Positions 26,093 through 35,681 are shown, counted from the stretch's first letter. The stretch: 64,000 nucleotides of DNA from Streptomyces sp. NBC_01551 (GCF_026339935.1 NZ_JAPEPX010000001.1:2028501-2092500); one strand, 5' to 3'. Notes: a model not told the origin generated them from the letters alone. Made by a program: numbers and translations.

Positions 26093-27235
26093 TCAGGCGG
26101 ACCGGCGGATCAGCAGCAGCGCCCGGTCGTCGTTGACGTCCTTGGCCACCTTCTCGATCAGGTGCCAGGCCGCGCCCTCCCAGCCGGCGGCGACGTAGCG
26201 GTCGGCCTCGCCCGTGAGCCGGTCGATGCCCTCACTGATGTCGCGGTCGGCGGTCTCGACGAGGCCGTCCGTGAACAGCATCAGGACGTCGCCGGGGCGG
26301 AGGTTGCCCCGCTCGGGCTCGAACTCGGCGCCGTCGTAGACGCCGAGCAGCGGGCCCTCACCGGACTTCTCCTGCCAGCGGCCGGTGCCTGCCGAGAGCT
26401 GGAGGGCGGGGAGGTGTCCGGCGGAGAGGAGCTCGTAGTCGCCGGTCTCCAGGTCCAGAACGAGGTGGATGGAGGTGGCGAAGCCCTCGTCCCAGTCCTG
26501 GCGGAGCAGGTAGCCGTTGGCGGCGGGCAGGAAGCCGTGTGGGGGCAGCGCCCCGAGCAGCCCGCCGAAGGCCCCGGAGAGCAGCAGGGCTCGGGAGCCG
26601 GCCTCCATGCCCTTGCCGGAGACGTCGGTGAGGACGACCTCCAGGGTCCGGCCGCCGTTGGTGCGGGCGGCGACCACGAAGTCGCCGGAGAAGGACTGGC
26701 CGCCGGCCGGGCGCAGCGCCATCTCGCGGTGCCAGCCGCGCGGCAGTCCGGGCAGCTTGCTCTGGACCCGGATCCGTTCACGGAGGTCGAAGAGCATGGT
26801 GCCGCCGCGCCGCCAGGGCACGCCGACGCGGCTGCGGAACTGGGCGATGACCAGGCCGAAGAACCCGCAGGCGGCCACGACCAGGACGGTGCCGGGCGTG
26901 ACCCGGGCCGGGCCCTGCGTGTACGGCCCGAGGACGAGAGCCTCGACGATCAGGGCGGCCGCGGAGGCCGCGTACAGCCCGAGCAGGCTGGCGGGGCGCA
27001 GCAGCAGACCGCCCGCGACGATCGGCAGGACGAGGGCGGAGGGCGAGAACCAGACCGGCAGCATCAGGGTGCCGCAGGCGATGGCGGGGACGGTCAGGAG
27101 CAGTCCGCCGAAGGCGAGCCAGTCGGAGGCGTCGCCGCGGAAGTAGTCGACGGCGGATTTGCGCAGGGCGGTGCGGGCCCGGTGCCACAGCATGCGCGTC
27201 CGGGCCAAGAGCGTCTCCACGCGTGCTCCGGCCAT
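26093..27235 (-). CDS. Membrane-anchored SpoIIE/PP2C-type serine phosphatase
   Basis: A 380-residue protein. Four or five N-terminal helices span about residues 38-135, followed by a PP2C-like SpoIIE domain with the metal-binding acids in SFSGDFVV, LTDVSGKGMEA and MLFTDGLVE. Such phosphatases usually act on anti-sigma-factor antagonists. No anti-sigma, antagonist or sigma gene is adjacent. Start ATG 27235. It is divergent from the Eis-like acetyltransferase gene at 27353. Confidence 0.9.
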   Translation of the reverse strand: MAGARVETLLARTRMLWHRARTALRKSAVDYFRGDASDWLAFGGLLLTVPAIACGTLMLPVWFSPSALVLPIVAGGLLLRPASLLGLYAASAAALIVEALVLGPYTQGPARVTPGTVLVVAACGFFGLVIAQFRSRVGVPWRRGGTMLFDLRERIRVQSKLPGLPRGWHREMALRPAGGQSFSGDFVVAARTNGGRTLEVVLTDVSGKGMEAGSRALLLSGAFGGLLGALPPHGFLPAANGYLLRQDWDEGFATSIHLVLDLETGDYELLSAGHLPALQLSAGTGRWQEKSGEGPLLGVYDGAEFEPERGNLRPGDVLMLFTDGLVETADRDISEGIDRLTGEADRYVAAGWEGAAWHLIEKVAKDVNDDRALLLIRRSA

Positions 27236-27352
27236 TGCTTCGGGACCTTATCCATCCTGGCTGTGCGTGTGCAGGGGTACCCCCGGACCGGGGGCCCGCG
27301 GCCGCTCGAAATCCCTTCGACTGGGACGGAATGCCCTGATAGGGATGGCCGT

Positions 27353-28588
27353 ATGGCCCTTGAGATGCGCGTATTGCAGGCTGATGAGTGGGATGTCTGG
27401 TACGACCACCTGGAACTGGCGTTCGGTGGTGTGCCCGAGTCCCCCGAGGAGCGCGACCTCTACCGGTCGCTGACCGAACGAGAACGTTCGCTGGCGGTCT
27501 GGGACGGCGAGAGCTGTGTCGCTTCGGCCGGCGCCTTCTCCTTCCGCCTCTCGGTCCCGGGCGGCGCGCTGGTGCCCGCGGCCGGCGTCACCATGGTCGG
27601 CGTCGCGCCGACGCACCGCCGCCGCGGGGTGCTCACCTCGATGATGCGGCGCCAATTGGACGACATCCGGGCGGGTGGTGAGCCGCTCGCCGTGCTGACG
27701 GCCTCGGAGCCCGAGATCTACGGGCGGTTCGGCTACGGCACCGGCGCCTACTCCCTGTCGGTGGACATCGACACCACCCGCGTACGGCTCTGCGTGCCGC
27801 CGGGGACGGACGAGGTCCGGCTCCGTCTCGTCGACCCGGAGAAGGCCCTGCCCGACTGCGAGCGGGTCTACGCGCAGCTGCTGTCCCGGCGGCCCGGCAT
27901 GACCGCCCGGCAGCCGGGCTGGGAGCGGCTGGGGCTGCTGGACCCGCCCTCGATGCGCGGCGGCGGGTCGCCGGTGAAGTGCGTGGTCGCCGAGCGGGAG
28001 GACGGCGAGGTGGTGGGGTACGCCCGCTACCGGGTCAAGCCTGACTGGGACCTGACCGGTTCGCAGGGCGCGGTCGTGGTCAACGACCTCGACGCCCTGG
28101 ACCCGGCGGTGACGGCGGCGCTCTGGCGCTACCTGTTCGAGATCGACCTGACCTGGTCGGTACGGGCGACCAAGCGGCCGGTGGACGACCCGGTCCTGCA
28201 CCTGGTCAGCGACGTCCGGCGGACCCGGCCGACCCAGCGTGACTCGCTGCACGTACGGCTCGTGGACCTCCCGGCCGCGCTGGAGGCGCGGACGTACGGG
28301 GCGCCGCTGGACGTGGTCGTGGAGGTCGAGGACGCGTTCTGCCCGTGGAACGAGGGCCGGTGGCGGCTGACGGCCGACGCGAAGGGCGCGGCCGCCTGCG
28401 TACGGACCGCGGACCCGGCCGATCTGGAGCTGTCCGTACGGGAGCTCGGCTCCGCCTACCTGGGCGGGACCTCCCTCACCTCGCTCGGTGCCGCCGGGCG
28501 GGTGCGCGAGCTGCGCGCGGGCGCCCTGCCGGAGGCCTCCCGGGCGTTCGCCGGGGACGTGGCCCCCTGGCTGCCGCACGGGTTCTAG
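27353..28588 (+). CDS. Eis-like GNAT N-acetyltransferase
   Basis: A 411-residue protein with the Eis layout: an N-terminal GNAT domain (acetyl-CoA loop VAPTHRRRGVL near residue 85), a second GNAT-like domain, and a C-terminal sterol-carrier-like region ending in a free carboxylate (WLPHGF), which in Eis helps catalysis. Eis proteins acetylate amines including aminoglycosides and peptides; the substrate here is unknown. TAGGGA lies 7 nt before ATG 27353 and no ribosome site is seen, so it is probably leaderless. Confidence 0.88.
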   Translation: MALEMRVLQADEWDVWYDHLELAFGGVPESPEERDLYRSLTERERSLAVWDGESCVASAGAFSFRLSVPGGALVPAAGVTMVGVAPTHRRRGVLTSMMRRQLDDIRAGGEPLAVLTASEPEIYGRFGYGTGAYSLSVDIDTTRVRLCVPPGTDEVRLRLVDPEKALPDCERVYAQLLSRRPGMTARQPGWERLGLLDPPSMRGGGSPVKCVVAEREDGEVVGYARYRVKPDWDLTGSQGAVVVNDLDALDPAVTAALWRYLFEIDLTWSVRATKRPVDDPVLHLVSDVRRTRPTQRDSLHVRLVDLPAALEARTYGAPLDVVVEVEDAFCPWNEGRWRLTADAKGAAACVRTADPADLELSVRELGSAYLGGTSLTSLGAAGRVRELRAGALPEASRAFAGDVAPWLPHGF

Positions 28589-28628
28589 GGCCAGGCTCCA
28601 CTTTGACGACAGGCCCTGGACGGTGTCC

Positions 28629-29435
28629 CTAGCGCTGCTGGCAGCCGGGGCACCAGAAGAGGTTGCGGGCGGCGAGATCGGCGGTGCGGATCTCGTCCCC
28701 GCAGATGTGGCAGGCCATGTTCGCCCGCCGGTAGACGTACACCTCGCCCCCGTGGTCGTCGACGCGGGGCGGGCGGCCCATCGCCTCGGGCAGGTGCTCG
28801 TCACGGACGGTGTCGATCCGGTTGTTCCGCACGCCCTCGCGCATCAGGGCTGCCAGGTCGAGCCACATCGCGTCCCACTCGCCGCGCGTGAGGTCCTTGC
28901 CCAGGCGGTACGGGTCGATGCCGTGCCGGAAGAGGACCTCGGCGCGGTACACGTTGCCGACGCCCGCGACCACCTTCTGGTCCATCAGCAGCGCGGCGAC
29001 GGTGGTGCGGGAGCGGGAGATCCGCTTCCAGGCCCGGTCGGGGTCGTCGGCGGGGCGCAGCGGGTCCGGGCCGAGCCGGTCGTGTATCGCCTTCTTCTCG
29101 CCCTCGCCGATCAGCGCGCAGGCGGTGGGGCCGCGCAGGTCGGCGTAGTGGTCCTCGTTGAGCAGGCGCAGCCGGACCGTGTCGGTGGCCGGGGGCGCCG
29201 GGGCGGGGCCGAAGCCGAGCTTGCCGAACAGGCCGAGGTGGATGTGGATCCAGGCGTCGCCGAGTTGCAGGAACAGGTGCTTGCCGTGCGCCTCGGCGCT
29301 CTCCAGCTCACGGCCGTCGAGCAGGGCCGCGCTCTGCGCGAACCGGCCCTGCGGGCTGCTGACCCGGACCGGGCGCGCGGCGAACCGCTCGGTGTGGTCC
29401 TGGGCGAGGCGGTGGATCGTATGCCCCTCGGGCAC
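28629..29435 (-). CDS. Fpg/Nei-family DNA glycosylase/AP lyase
   Basis: A 268-residue base-excision-repair enzyme. After Met removal the N-terminal Pro-Glu of MPEGHTIHRLA supplies the catalytic proline, and the EGHT form favours the endonuclease VIII (Nei) branch over Fpg. An H2TH region (VAGVGNVYRAEVLF) binds DNA, and a C-terminal zinc finger has Cys pairs in CHICG and CPGC. GTG 29435 has GAGGAG about 7 nt upstream. It is separated from rpiB by a hairpin. Confidence 0.93.
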   Translation of the reverse strand: MPEGHTIHRLAQDHTERFAARPVRVSSPQGRFAQSAALLDGRELESAEAHGKHLFLQLGDAWIHIHLGLFGKLGFGPAPAPPATDTVRLRLLNEDHYADLRGPTACALIGEGEKKAIHDRLGPDPLRPADDPDRAWKRISRSRTTVAALLMDQKVVAGVGNVYRAEVLFRHGIDPYRLGKDLTRGEWDAMWLDLAALMREGVRNNRIDTVRDEHLPEAMGRPPRVDDHGGEVYVYRRANMACHICGDEIRTADLAARNLFWCPGCQQR

Positions 29436-29480
29436 GGCTGCGCTCCTCGATCTTCCTCGATGGGTCCCGGAAACGAAACG

Positions 29481-29511
29481 GCCGTGCCGCCGGGGGCCCC
29501 GGCGGCACGGC
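29481..29511 (-). terminator. Hairpin terminator of rpiB
   Basis: A 15-bp perfect inverted repeat (29481-29495 with 29497-29511) with a single-base centre, 10 nt after the rpiB stop. Confidence 0.85.
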
Positions 29512-29521
29512 GAGGCGGAAA

Positions 29522-30007
29522 TCAGCCCTGCGGGTGGTGGGCCGGGATCGGGGGCAGCTCGCCGGTCCGCTCGTAGGCGGAGAGCATCTCGATGCGGCGG
29601 GTGTGGCGCTCCTCGTCGGAGTACGGGGTCGCCAGGAAGGCCTCGATGAAGGAGACGGCCTCGTCCTGCGTGTGCATCCGGCCGCCGACCGAGATGACGT
29701 TGGCGTTGTTGTGCTCGCGGCCGAGCTTCGCGGTCTCCACGCTCCAGGCGAGGATGGCGCGGACGCCCTTGACCTTGTTCGCGGCGATCTGCTCGCCGTT
29801 GCCGGAGCCGCCGATCACGATGCCGAGGCTGTCGGCGTCCGCGGCGGTCTTCTCCGCGGCGCGCAGGCAGAACGGCGGGTAGTCGTCCACCGCGTCGTAG
29901 ATGTGGGGCCCGCAGTCGACGGGCTCGTGGCCGTTGTTCTTGAGCCAGTCCACCAAGTGGTTCTTGAGCTCAAAGCCGGCATGGTCGGATCCGAGGTACA
30001 CGCGCAT
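29522..30007 (-). CDS. rpiB: Ribose-5-phosphate isomerase B
   Basis: Interconverts ribose 5-phosphate and ribulose 5-phosphate in the pentose phosphate pathway. The 161 residues carry SDHAGFELK at the N-terminus, GGSGNGE (phosphate and anion hole) and GREHNNANV, all RpiB/LacAB signatures. ATG 30007 (MRVYLGSDHAG) is chosen over a longer frame because it gives the family start. It is monocistronic with its own terminator. Confidence 0.95.
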   Translation of the reverse strand: MRVYLGSDHAGFELKNHLVDWLKNNGHEPVDCGPHIYDAVDDYPPFCLRAAEKTAADADSLGIVIGGSGNGEQIAANKVKGVRAILAWSVETAKLGREHNNANVISVGGRMHTQDEAVSFIEAFLATPYSDEERHTRRIEMLSAYERTGELPPIPAHHPQG

Positions 30008-30226
30008 GGGTCGAGTGTGGCACGAGGGGGTTGTCCGGGCCGCAACGGGTGTCGCGTAAGTCACTTCTAAAGCTCAAGTAAACCCAAAGAACGCAGATGG
30101 GACACGGCGGGACCTCCGTCTTGGACGTTCGTCCCATCGCAACGATCCGGACTGAGGTCTTCCGTCTTGCGTTCATCTCAGGTTTGAATGCCGGGGCTCG
30201 CAACCCGAGAACCTAAGGATCCGTCC

Positions 30227-31678
30227 ATGAGCTCCACGACGACCCTGCAGAAGGCAGGCGACCCCACCGGCAACCCCGGTGACGGCCAGTCCTCCGATGG
30301 TCTGAAGGCCGGTCTCAAGAACCGCCACCTGTCCATGATCGCCATCGGCGGCGTCATCGGCGCCGGCCTCTTCGTCGGCTCCGGCGGCGGCATCGCCAAG
30401 GCCGGCCCCGCCATCCTCGTCTCGTACGCACTCGTCGGCGCCATGGTCGTCTTCGTGATGCGGATGCTCGGCGAGATGGCCGCCGCCAGCCCGAACTCGG
30501 GCTCCTTCTCCGCGTACGCCGACCGTGCGCTCGGCCGCTGGGCCGGTTTCTCCATCGGCTGGCTGTACTGGTTCTTCTGGGTCGTCGTGCTGGCCGTCGA
30601 GGCCACCGCCGGCGCCGTCATCCTCGAAGGCTGGGTCCCGGCCGTCCCGCAGTGGGCCTGGGCGCTGATCGTGATGGCGGTCCTGACCGTCACCAACCTC
30701 GGCTCGGTCGCCTCATACGGCGAGTTCGAGTTCTGGTTCGCGGGCATCAAGGTCGTCGCCATCGGCGCGTTCGTGGTCATCGGCATGCTGGCCGTCTTCG
30801 GCGTGCTGCCGGGCTCGGACAACCCGGGCGCGGGCTTCGCGCACCTGACCGACGCGGGCGGGTTCATGCCCAACGGCTGGGGCTCGATCCTCACCGGTGT
30901 GCTGATGGTCGTCTTCTCCTTCATGGGCAGCGAGATCGTCACGCTGGCCGCCGGCGAGTCCGAGAACCCGCGGCGCGCGGTCACCAAGGCCACCAACTCG
31001 GTGATCTGGCGCATCGGCGTCTTCTACCTGGGTTCGATCTTCATCGTCCTGACGCTGCTGCCGTGGAACGACGAGTCGATCGTCAAGAAGGGCTCGTACG
31101 TCGCCGCCCTGGACTCGATCGGCATCGCGCACGCCGGTCAGATCATGAACGTGATCGTCCTGACGGCCGTGCTGTCCTGCCTGAACTCGGGCCTGTACAC
31201 CGCTTCCCGCATGGCGTTCTCGCTGGGCGAGCGCGGTGACGCCCCGAAGGCCTTCGCCAAGGTCAACAAGAAGGGCGTCCCGACGGCCGCCATCCTGGGC
31301 TCCGTGGTCTTCGGCTTCGTCGCCGTGTACTTCAACTACGCGTTCAAGGACACCGTCTTCAACTTCCTGCTGAACTCCTCGGGTGCGATCGCGCTCTTCG
31401 TGTGGCTGGTCATCTGCCTGACCCAGCTGCGGATGCGCAAGATCCTGGTCCGCGAGGCGCCGGAGAAGCTGACGGTCAAGATGTGGCTGTTCCCGTACCT
31501 GACGTGGGCCACCGCCGCGATGATCAGCTTCGTCCTGGCCTACATGGTCTACGACAAGGACAACCGCGAGACGGTGATGCTGTCGCTGCTCGTCGCGGCC
31601 GTGGTGCTGGTCATCGGCGTGGTGCGCGACAGGCGCCGCAAGGCCGTCGCCGCCTCCGCCGCCTCCGTCGAGGCGTAA
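30227..31678 (+). CDS. AAT-family amino-acid permease (first of three)
   Basis: A 483-residue, 12-helix APC-superfamily importer. The hallmark of helix 1 is IGGVIGAGLFVGSG, and the conserved loops ESENPRRAV and SRMAFSLGERG are present. AAT members import amino acids or GABA with protons; substrate unknown. ATG 30227 has AAGGA 7 nt upstream. Two close paralogs follow at 32662 and 34159, separated by bioY. A strong hairpin follows the stop. Confidence 0.93.
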   Translation: MSSTTTLQKAGDPTGNPGDGQSSDGLKAGLKNRHLSMIAIGGVIGAGLFVGSGGGIAKAGPAILVSYALVGAMVVFVMRMLGEMAAASPNSGSFSAYADRALGRWAGFSIGWLYWFFWVVVLAVEATAGAVILEGWVPAVPQWAWALIVMAVLTVTNLGSVASYGEFEFWFAGIKVVAIGAFVVIGMLAVFGVLPGSDNPGAGFAHLTDAGGFMPNGWGSILTGVLMVVFSFMGSEIVTLAAGESENPRRAVTKATNSVIWRIGVFYLGSIFIVLTLLPWNDESIVKKGSYVAALDSIGIAHAGQIMNVIVLTAVLSCLNSGLYTASRMAFSLGERGDAPKAFAKVNKKGVPTAAILGSVVFGFVAVYFNYAFKDTVFNFLLNSSGAIALFVWLVICLTQLRMRKILVREAPEKLTVKMWLFPYLTWATAAMISFVLAYMVYDKDNRETVMLSLLVAAVVLVIGVVRDRRRKAVAASAASVEA

Positions 31679-31706
31679 CCTCCGCGGCACCCCGCCCGCA
31701 CAGCAC

Positions 31707-31741
31707 GCAGCCCCGGACCGCCGATCGCGGTCCGGGGCTGC
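31707..31741. terminator. Bidirectional hairpin terminator between permease 1 and bioY
   Basis: A 14-bp perfect stem (31707-31720 with 31728-31741) and a 7-nt loop between converging genes. Confidence 0.85.
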
Positions 31742-31756
31742 TGTGTACACGGGGTG

Positions 31757-32338
31757 CTACGCGCGCCCGATCAGCTTCCACGTGGCCGGCAGCAGGCCCA
31801 TGGCCAGCGCCGCCTTGAGGGCGTCGCCGATCAGGAACGGGGTCAGGCCCGCCGCGACGGCCGCGCCGAAGGACATGCCGGTGGACAGCGCCAGGTACGG
31901 CACGCCCACCGCGTAGATCAGCGCGGAGCCCAGCACCATCGTGCCCGCCGTACGGAGCGCCGAGCGGTCGGCGCCGCGCCGGGCGAGGGCGCCGACGACG
32001 GTGGCGGCGAGCAGCATGCCGAGGACGTAGCCGAAGGAGGCGCCGCCCGCGCCCGAGGTGCCGCCCGCGAACCACGGCACGCCGGCCATGCCGACGAGCG
32101 CGTACAGGGCGAGCGAGAGGAAGCCGCGGCGGGCGCCGAAGGCGGTACCGACCAGCAGGGCCGCGAAGGTCTGGCCGGTGACGGGGACCGGGGAGCCGGG
32201 GACGGGCACGGCGATCTGCGCGGCCAGGCCGGTGAGCGCGGCTCCGCCCACGACGAGCGCGATGTCGCGGACGCGGCTCGCGGGCAGCAGGTCGGCGAGG
32301 ACGGCGCCGGGGCGGAAGGAGACGGAAGCAGTGCTCAT
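31757..32338 (-). CDS. bioY: BioY biotin transporter substrate-binding subunit
   Basis: A 193-residue, six-helix S-component of an ECF biotin importer. The VPVPGSPVPVTGQTFA loop and GALRRGFLSLALY-type region (here GARRGFLSLALYAL) are BioY hallmarks. No ATPase or EcfT gene is next to it, so it works alone or with shared modules encoded elsewhere. Start ATG 32338. It is divergent from permease 2. Confidence 0.93.
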   Translation of the reverse strand: MSTASVSFRPGAVLADLLPASRVRDIALVVGGAALTGLAAQIAVPVPGSPVPVTGQTFAALLVGTAFGARRGFLSLALYALVGMAGVPWFAGGTSGAGGASFGYVLGMLLAATVVGALARRGADRSALRTAGTMVLGSALIYAVGVPYLALSTGMSFGAAVAAGLTPFLIGDALKAALAMGLLPATWKLIGRA

Positions 32339-32661
32339 CAGGGGGCTCCGCGGGGTGAGGGGTGGGGTGACGGGACGATCACCGACGCTAGCCCCGGGCC
32401 GGGCGCCGCCCCACAGTCGTCCGGGACAAAGCCCTGCTCACCGCTTTGGTGGGGAGTGCACAAAGAAGCCGGTTCACACCCGAGTCACAGTGATCCGCGT
32501 CACGAGTCAGATCAGACCGCAAAACCGTTTTGCGCGGATGGGGCGCATCCGGTGAGACTGTAGGGTCCCGCCAATCCCTCACAGCCGACCACCGGCACGT
32601 CCCCCCAGCCGGCCCCAGCCGGGCCCCGCCGCCGCCGAGCACGAGAGTACGAGCACCCCTC

Positions 32662-34059
32662 ATGCGCGACCCCCTGCCCGAAGCACCTCCCCTCACGGCC
32701 GAACTGCCCGCGGAACCCCTCAGTCACAGCCTCAAGCAGCGTCACCTGACGATGCTGGGCCTCGGTGGCGTGATCGGCGCCGGGCTCTTCGTCGGCTCCG
32801 GCGCCGGCATCGGCATCGCCGGTCCGGCGATCATCTGCTCGTACCTGCTCGCGGGCGCCCTCGCCATGCTGGTGATGCGGGCGCTCGGCGAGATGTCGGC
32901 TGCGATGCCCGCCTCCGGCTCGTTCTCCGTGTACGCGCACAAGGCGCTGGGCCGCTGGGCCGGCTTCTCCGCGGGCTGGCTCTACTGGTTCCTGCTCGTC
33001 GTGGTGCTGGCCGTGGAGGCCACCGGCGCCGCGAAGATCGCGAACGGCTGGCTGCCCTCGGTCGACCAGTGGGTCTGGGTGCTGATCTTCATGGTGGTCT
33101 TCACCGTGAGCAACCTGGCCGCCGTGAAGAACTTCGGCGAGTTCGAGTTCTGGTTCGCGGCCCTCAAGGTCGGCGCGATCGTGCTGTTCCTGATCCTCGG
33201 CACCCTGGCGATCTTCGGCCTGCTCCCGGACACCGACCCGGTCGGGATGGCCAACCTCACCGGACAGGGCGGCTTCTTCCCCGAGGGCTTCGGCGGCGTG
33301 GTCGCCGGCATGCTCGCCGTCATCTTCGCCTTCGGCGGCCTGGAGGTCGTCACCATCGCGGCTGCCGAGTCCGACAACCCGGCCAAGTCCGTGGCCCGCG
33401 CGGTGCGCAGCGCCGTGTGGCGCATCCTCTTCTTCTACGTCGGCTCGATGCTGGTCATCGTGACCCTGCTGCCGTGGGACTCGCTGGAGCCGGGGCAGAG
33501 CCCGTACGTCGCCGTCCTGGACTCCATCGGCATCCCGGCGGCCGGCCAGATCATGAACATCGTGGTGTTCGTGGCGCTGCTGTCGGCGCTCAACGCCAAC
33601 CTGTACGGGTCCTCGCGCATGGTGTTCTCGCTGGCCGAGCGGGGCGAGGCGCCCAAGGCGCTGCTGAAGGTGTCGGGCGGCGGGGTGCCGCGCCGGGCCG
33701 TGTTCGCCTCGGTGGCCTTCGGCTTCGTGTCGGTGGTGCTGAACCTGCTGTGGCCGGACACGGTGTTCCTCTACATGCTCAACGCGGTCGGCGCGGTGCT
33801 GCTGTTCGTGTGGGCGCTGATCGCCGTCTCGGAGCTGCGGCTGCGGCGCGTCCTGGAGCGGGACATGCCGGAGCGCCTGACGCTGCGGATGTGGTGCTTC
33901 CCGTACCTGACGTGGGTGGCGCTGATCGGCATGGCGGCGGTGCTGGTGCTGATGCTGTTCGACGACTCGGCGCGGCCGCAGCTGCTGTGGTCCTCGGGCG
34001 CGGCCGGCGCCGTCCTGCTGGTGGCGTGGATCAGGGAGCTCCGGGCCCGGCGGGCCTGA
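32662..34059 (+). CDS. AAT-family amino-acid permease (second of three)
   Basis: A 465-residue permease with LGGVIGAGLFVGSGAG in helix 1, ESDNPAKSV and SRMVFSLAERG. It is about as long as permease 1 and plainly paralogous. ATG 32662 (MRDPLPEAP) gives a short polar N-terminus before helix 1; a longer in-frame extension to 32530 would cross the promoter region. Followed by a tandem 12-bp repeat rather than a clear hairpin. Confidence 0.92.
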   Translation: MRDPLPEAPPLTAELPAEPLSHSLKQRHLTMLGLGGVIGAGLFVGSGAGIGIAGPAIICSYLLAGALAMLVMRALGEMSAAMPASGSFSVYAHKALGRWAGFSAGWLYWFLLVVVLAVEATGAAKIANGWLPSVDQWVWVLIFMVVFTVSNLAAVKNFGEFEFWFAALKVGAIVLFLILGTLAIFGLLPDTDPVGMANLTGQGGFFPEGFGGVVAGMLAVIFAFGGLEVVTIAAAESDNPAKSVARAVRSAVWRILFFYVGSMLVIVTLLPWDSLEPGQSPYVAVLDSIGIPAAGQIMNIVVFVALLSALNANLYGSSRMVFSLAERGEAPKALLKVSGGGVPRRAVFASVAFGFVSVVLNLLWPDTVFLYMLNAVGAVLLFVWALIAVSELRLRRVLERDMPERLTLRMWCFPYLTWVALIGMAAVLVLMLFDDSARPQLLWSSGAAGAVLLVAWIRELRARRA

Positions 34060-34061
34060 GG

Positions 34062-34108
34062 TTCCCGGCCCGGGTTCGCGGCCCGGTTCGCGGCCCGGTT
34101 CGCGGCCC
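34062..34108. repeat. Tandem 12-bp repeats between permease 2 and permease 3
   Basis: TTCGCGGCCCGG occurs twice exactly (34075-34086 and 34087-34098), followed by a 10-base partial copy and preceded by a TTCCCGGCCCGG variant. It may end the permease 2 transcript or bind a regulator of permease 3. Confidence 0.75.
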
Positions 34109-34154
34109 ACCGTCCGCATATTGGACAGCGAGTGTTCGATAAACGGACGGTGGG
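34106..34154 (+). promoter_or_regulatory. Inverted repeat overlapping the permease 3 ribosome site, with nested operator-like repeat
   Basis: CCCACCGTCCG (34106-34116) pairs perfectly with CGGACGGTGGG (34144-34154). Inside is an imperfect dyad TATTGGACA-N5-TGTTCGATA (34119-34141, 7 of 9 matched). The right outer arm lies 4 nt before ATG 34159 and holds the only purine-rich ribosome-site candidate. An RNA hairpin could therefore hide it, or the inner dyad could be a repressor site. Confidence 0.55.
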
Positions 34155-34158
34155 CAGT

Positions 34159-35571
34159 ATGGCCCTCATGAGTCAGAGCACCATCACACCCCCCGAGCAG
34201 CAGCAGGCGGCACCCGGATCCGGGTCTCCCCTCGGCAACGGCCTCAAGCAGCGCCACCTTTCGATGATCGCCCTCGGCGGGGTCATCGGCGCCGGACTCT
34301 TCGTCGGCTCCGGCGCCGGCATCGCCGCCGCGGGCCCGTCGATCGTGATCGCGTACGCCGCGTCCGGTCTGCTCGTGATGTTCGTGATGCGGATGCTCGG
34401 CGAGATGTCCGCGGCGAACCCCGCCTCCGGCTCCTTCTCGGTCCACGCCGACCGGGCCATCGGCCCGTGGGCCGGGTTCACGGCCGGCTGGATGTTCTGG
34501 ACGCTGCTGTGCGTCGGCGTGGCGATCGAGGCGATCGGCGCGGCGCACATCATGACGGGCTGGTTCCCGGGCACCCCGTCCTGGGTGTGGGTGCTCGCCT
34601 TCATGGCGCTGTTCTGCGGTTCCAACCTGGCCGCCGTCTCCAATTTCGGCGAGTTCGAGTTCTGGTTCGCCGCCCTGAAGATCGGCGCGATCGCGCTGTT
34701 CCTGGGCCTGGGCGTGCTGGCCGTCCTGGGCCTGCTGCCCGGCACCTCCTCCCCCGGTACCGCGAACCTGCTGCACGACGGCGGCTTCCTGCCCAACGGG
34801 GTGGACGGCCTGCTGGTCGGCCTGCTCGCCTCGGTCGTCGCGTACGGCGGGCTGGAGACGGTGACCATCGCGGCCGCCGAGTCGGAGAACCCGGTCAAGG
34901 GCGTGGCCAAGGCCGTGAAGACCACCATGTGGCGGATCGCGATCGTCTACGTCGGCTCGATGCTGATCATCGTCACGCTGCTGCCGTGGAACGACCCGGC
35001 GGTGGTCGGGAACGGCCCGTACGCCGCCACCCTGGACCACCTGGGCATCCCGGGCGCCGGCCAGATCATGAACGTGGTCATCCTGGTGGCCCTGCTGTCC
35101 GCGATGAACGCCAACATCTACGGCTCCTCGCGCATGGCCTACTCCCTCGTCTCCCGGGGCCAGGGTCCGAAGGCGCTGGGCAAGGTCACCGGCCGGGTGC
35201 CGCGGCGCGCGGTGCTGGCCTCGTCGGGCTTCGGCTTCGTCACCGTGCTGCTGTCGTACTGGTACCCGGACACCCTGTTCGCCTGGCTGCTGAACATGGT
35301 CGGCGGGGTCATCCTCGTCGTCTGGGGCTTCATCGCGGTCTCCCAGTTCGTGCTGCGCCGGCGGCTGGAGCGGGAGGCGCCCGAGAAGCTGGTCGTGAAG
35401 ATGTGGGGCTTCCCGTACCTGACGTGGGTGGCACTGGCCGGGGTGGCCGGCGTGCTCGCGCTGATGGCGATGGACGGGGACACCCGGGTCCAGGTGATCT
35501 TCACCGGCGGCCTGACGGTCGCCCTCGCGGTCACCGGCTACGTCATGCAGCGCCGGGCGGCCAAGGCCTGA
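34159..35571 (+). CDS. AAT-family amino-acid permease (third of three)
   Basis: A permease of about 470 residues with LGGVIGAGLFVGSGAG, ESENPVKGV and SRMAYSLVSRG. ATG 34159 (MALMSQSTIT) is used with GGACGG about 8 nt upstream; ATG 34168 is equally possible. It differs from the other two in its second and third helices (WMFWTLLCVGVAIEAIG), suggesting a different substrate. A hairpin with a following T-run ends it. Confidence 0.92.
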   Translation: MALMSQSTITPPEQQQAAPGSGSPLGNGLKQRHLSMIALGGVIGAGLFVGSGAGIAAAGPSIVIAYAASGLLVMFVMRMLGEMSAANPASGSFSVHADRAIGPWAGFTAGWMFWTLLCVGVAIEAIGAAHIMTGWFPGTPSWVWVLAFMALFCGSNLAAVSNFGEFEFWFAALKIGAIALFLGLGVLAVLGLLPGTSSPGTANLLHDGGFLPNGVDGLLVGLLASVVAYGGLETVTIAAAESENPVKGVAKAVKTTMWRIAIVYVGSMLIIVTLLPWNDPAVVGNGPYAATLDHLGIPGAGQIMNVVILVALLSAMNANIYGSSRMAYSLVSRGQGPKALGKVTGRVPRRAVLASSGFGFVTVLLSYWYPDTLFAWLLNMVGGVILVVWGFIAVSQFVLRRRLEREAPEKLVVKMWGFPYLTWVALAGVAGVLALMAMDGDTRVQVIFTGGLTVALAVTGYVMQRRAAKA

Positions 35572-35588
35572 CGCTCCCCCAGATCCCC

Positions 35589-35622
35589 GGTGGGCCCCTG
35601 TGCGAAGGCACGGGGGCCCACC
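35589..35622 (+). terminator. Hairpin terminator of permease 3
   Basis: GGTGGGCCCC pairs with GGGGCCCACC (10 bp), extended by an inner GTGC/GCAC, and is followed by TGCATTTT. Confidence 0.8.
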
Positions 35623-35681
35623 TGCATTTTAGGCAGGTAACCCTTACATGTGAGCCGGAATAGATACTGCTAGCGTGCAGT

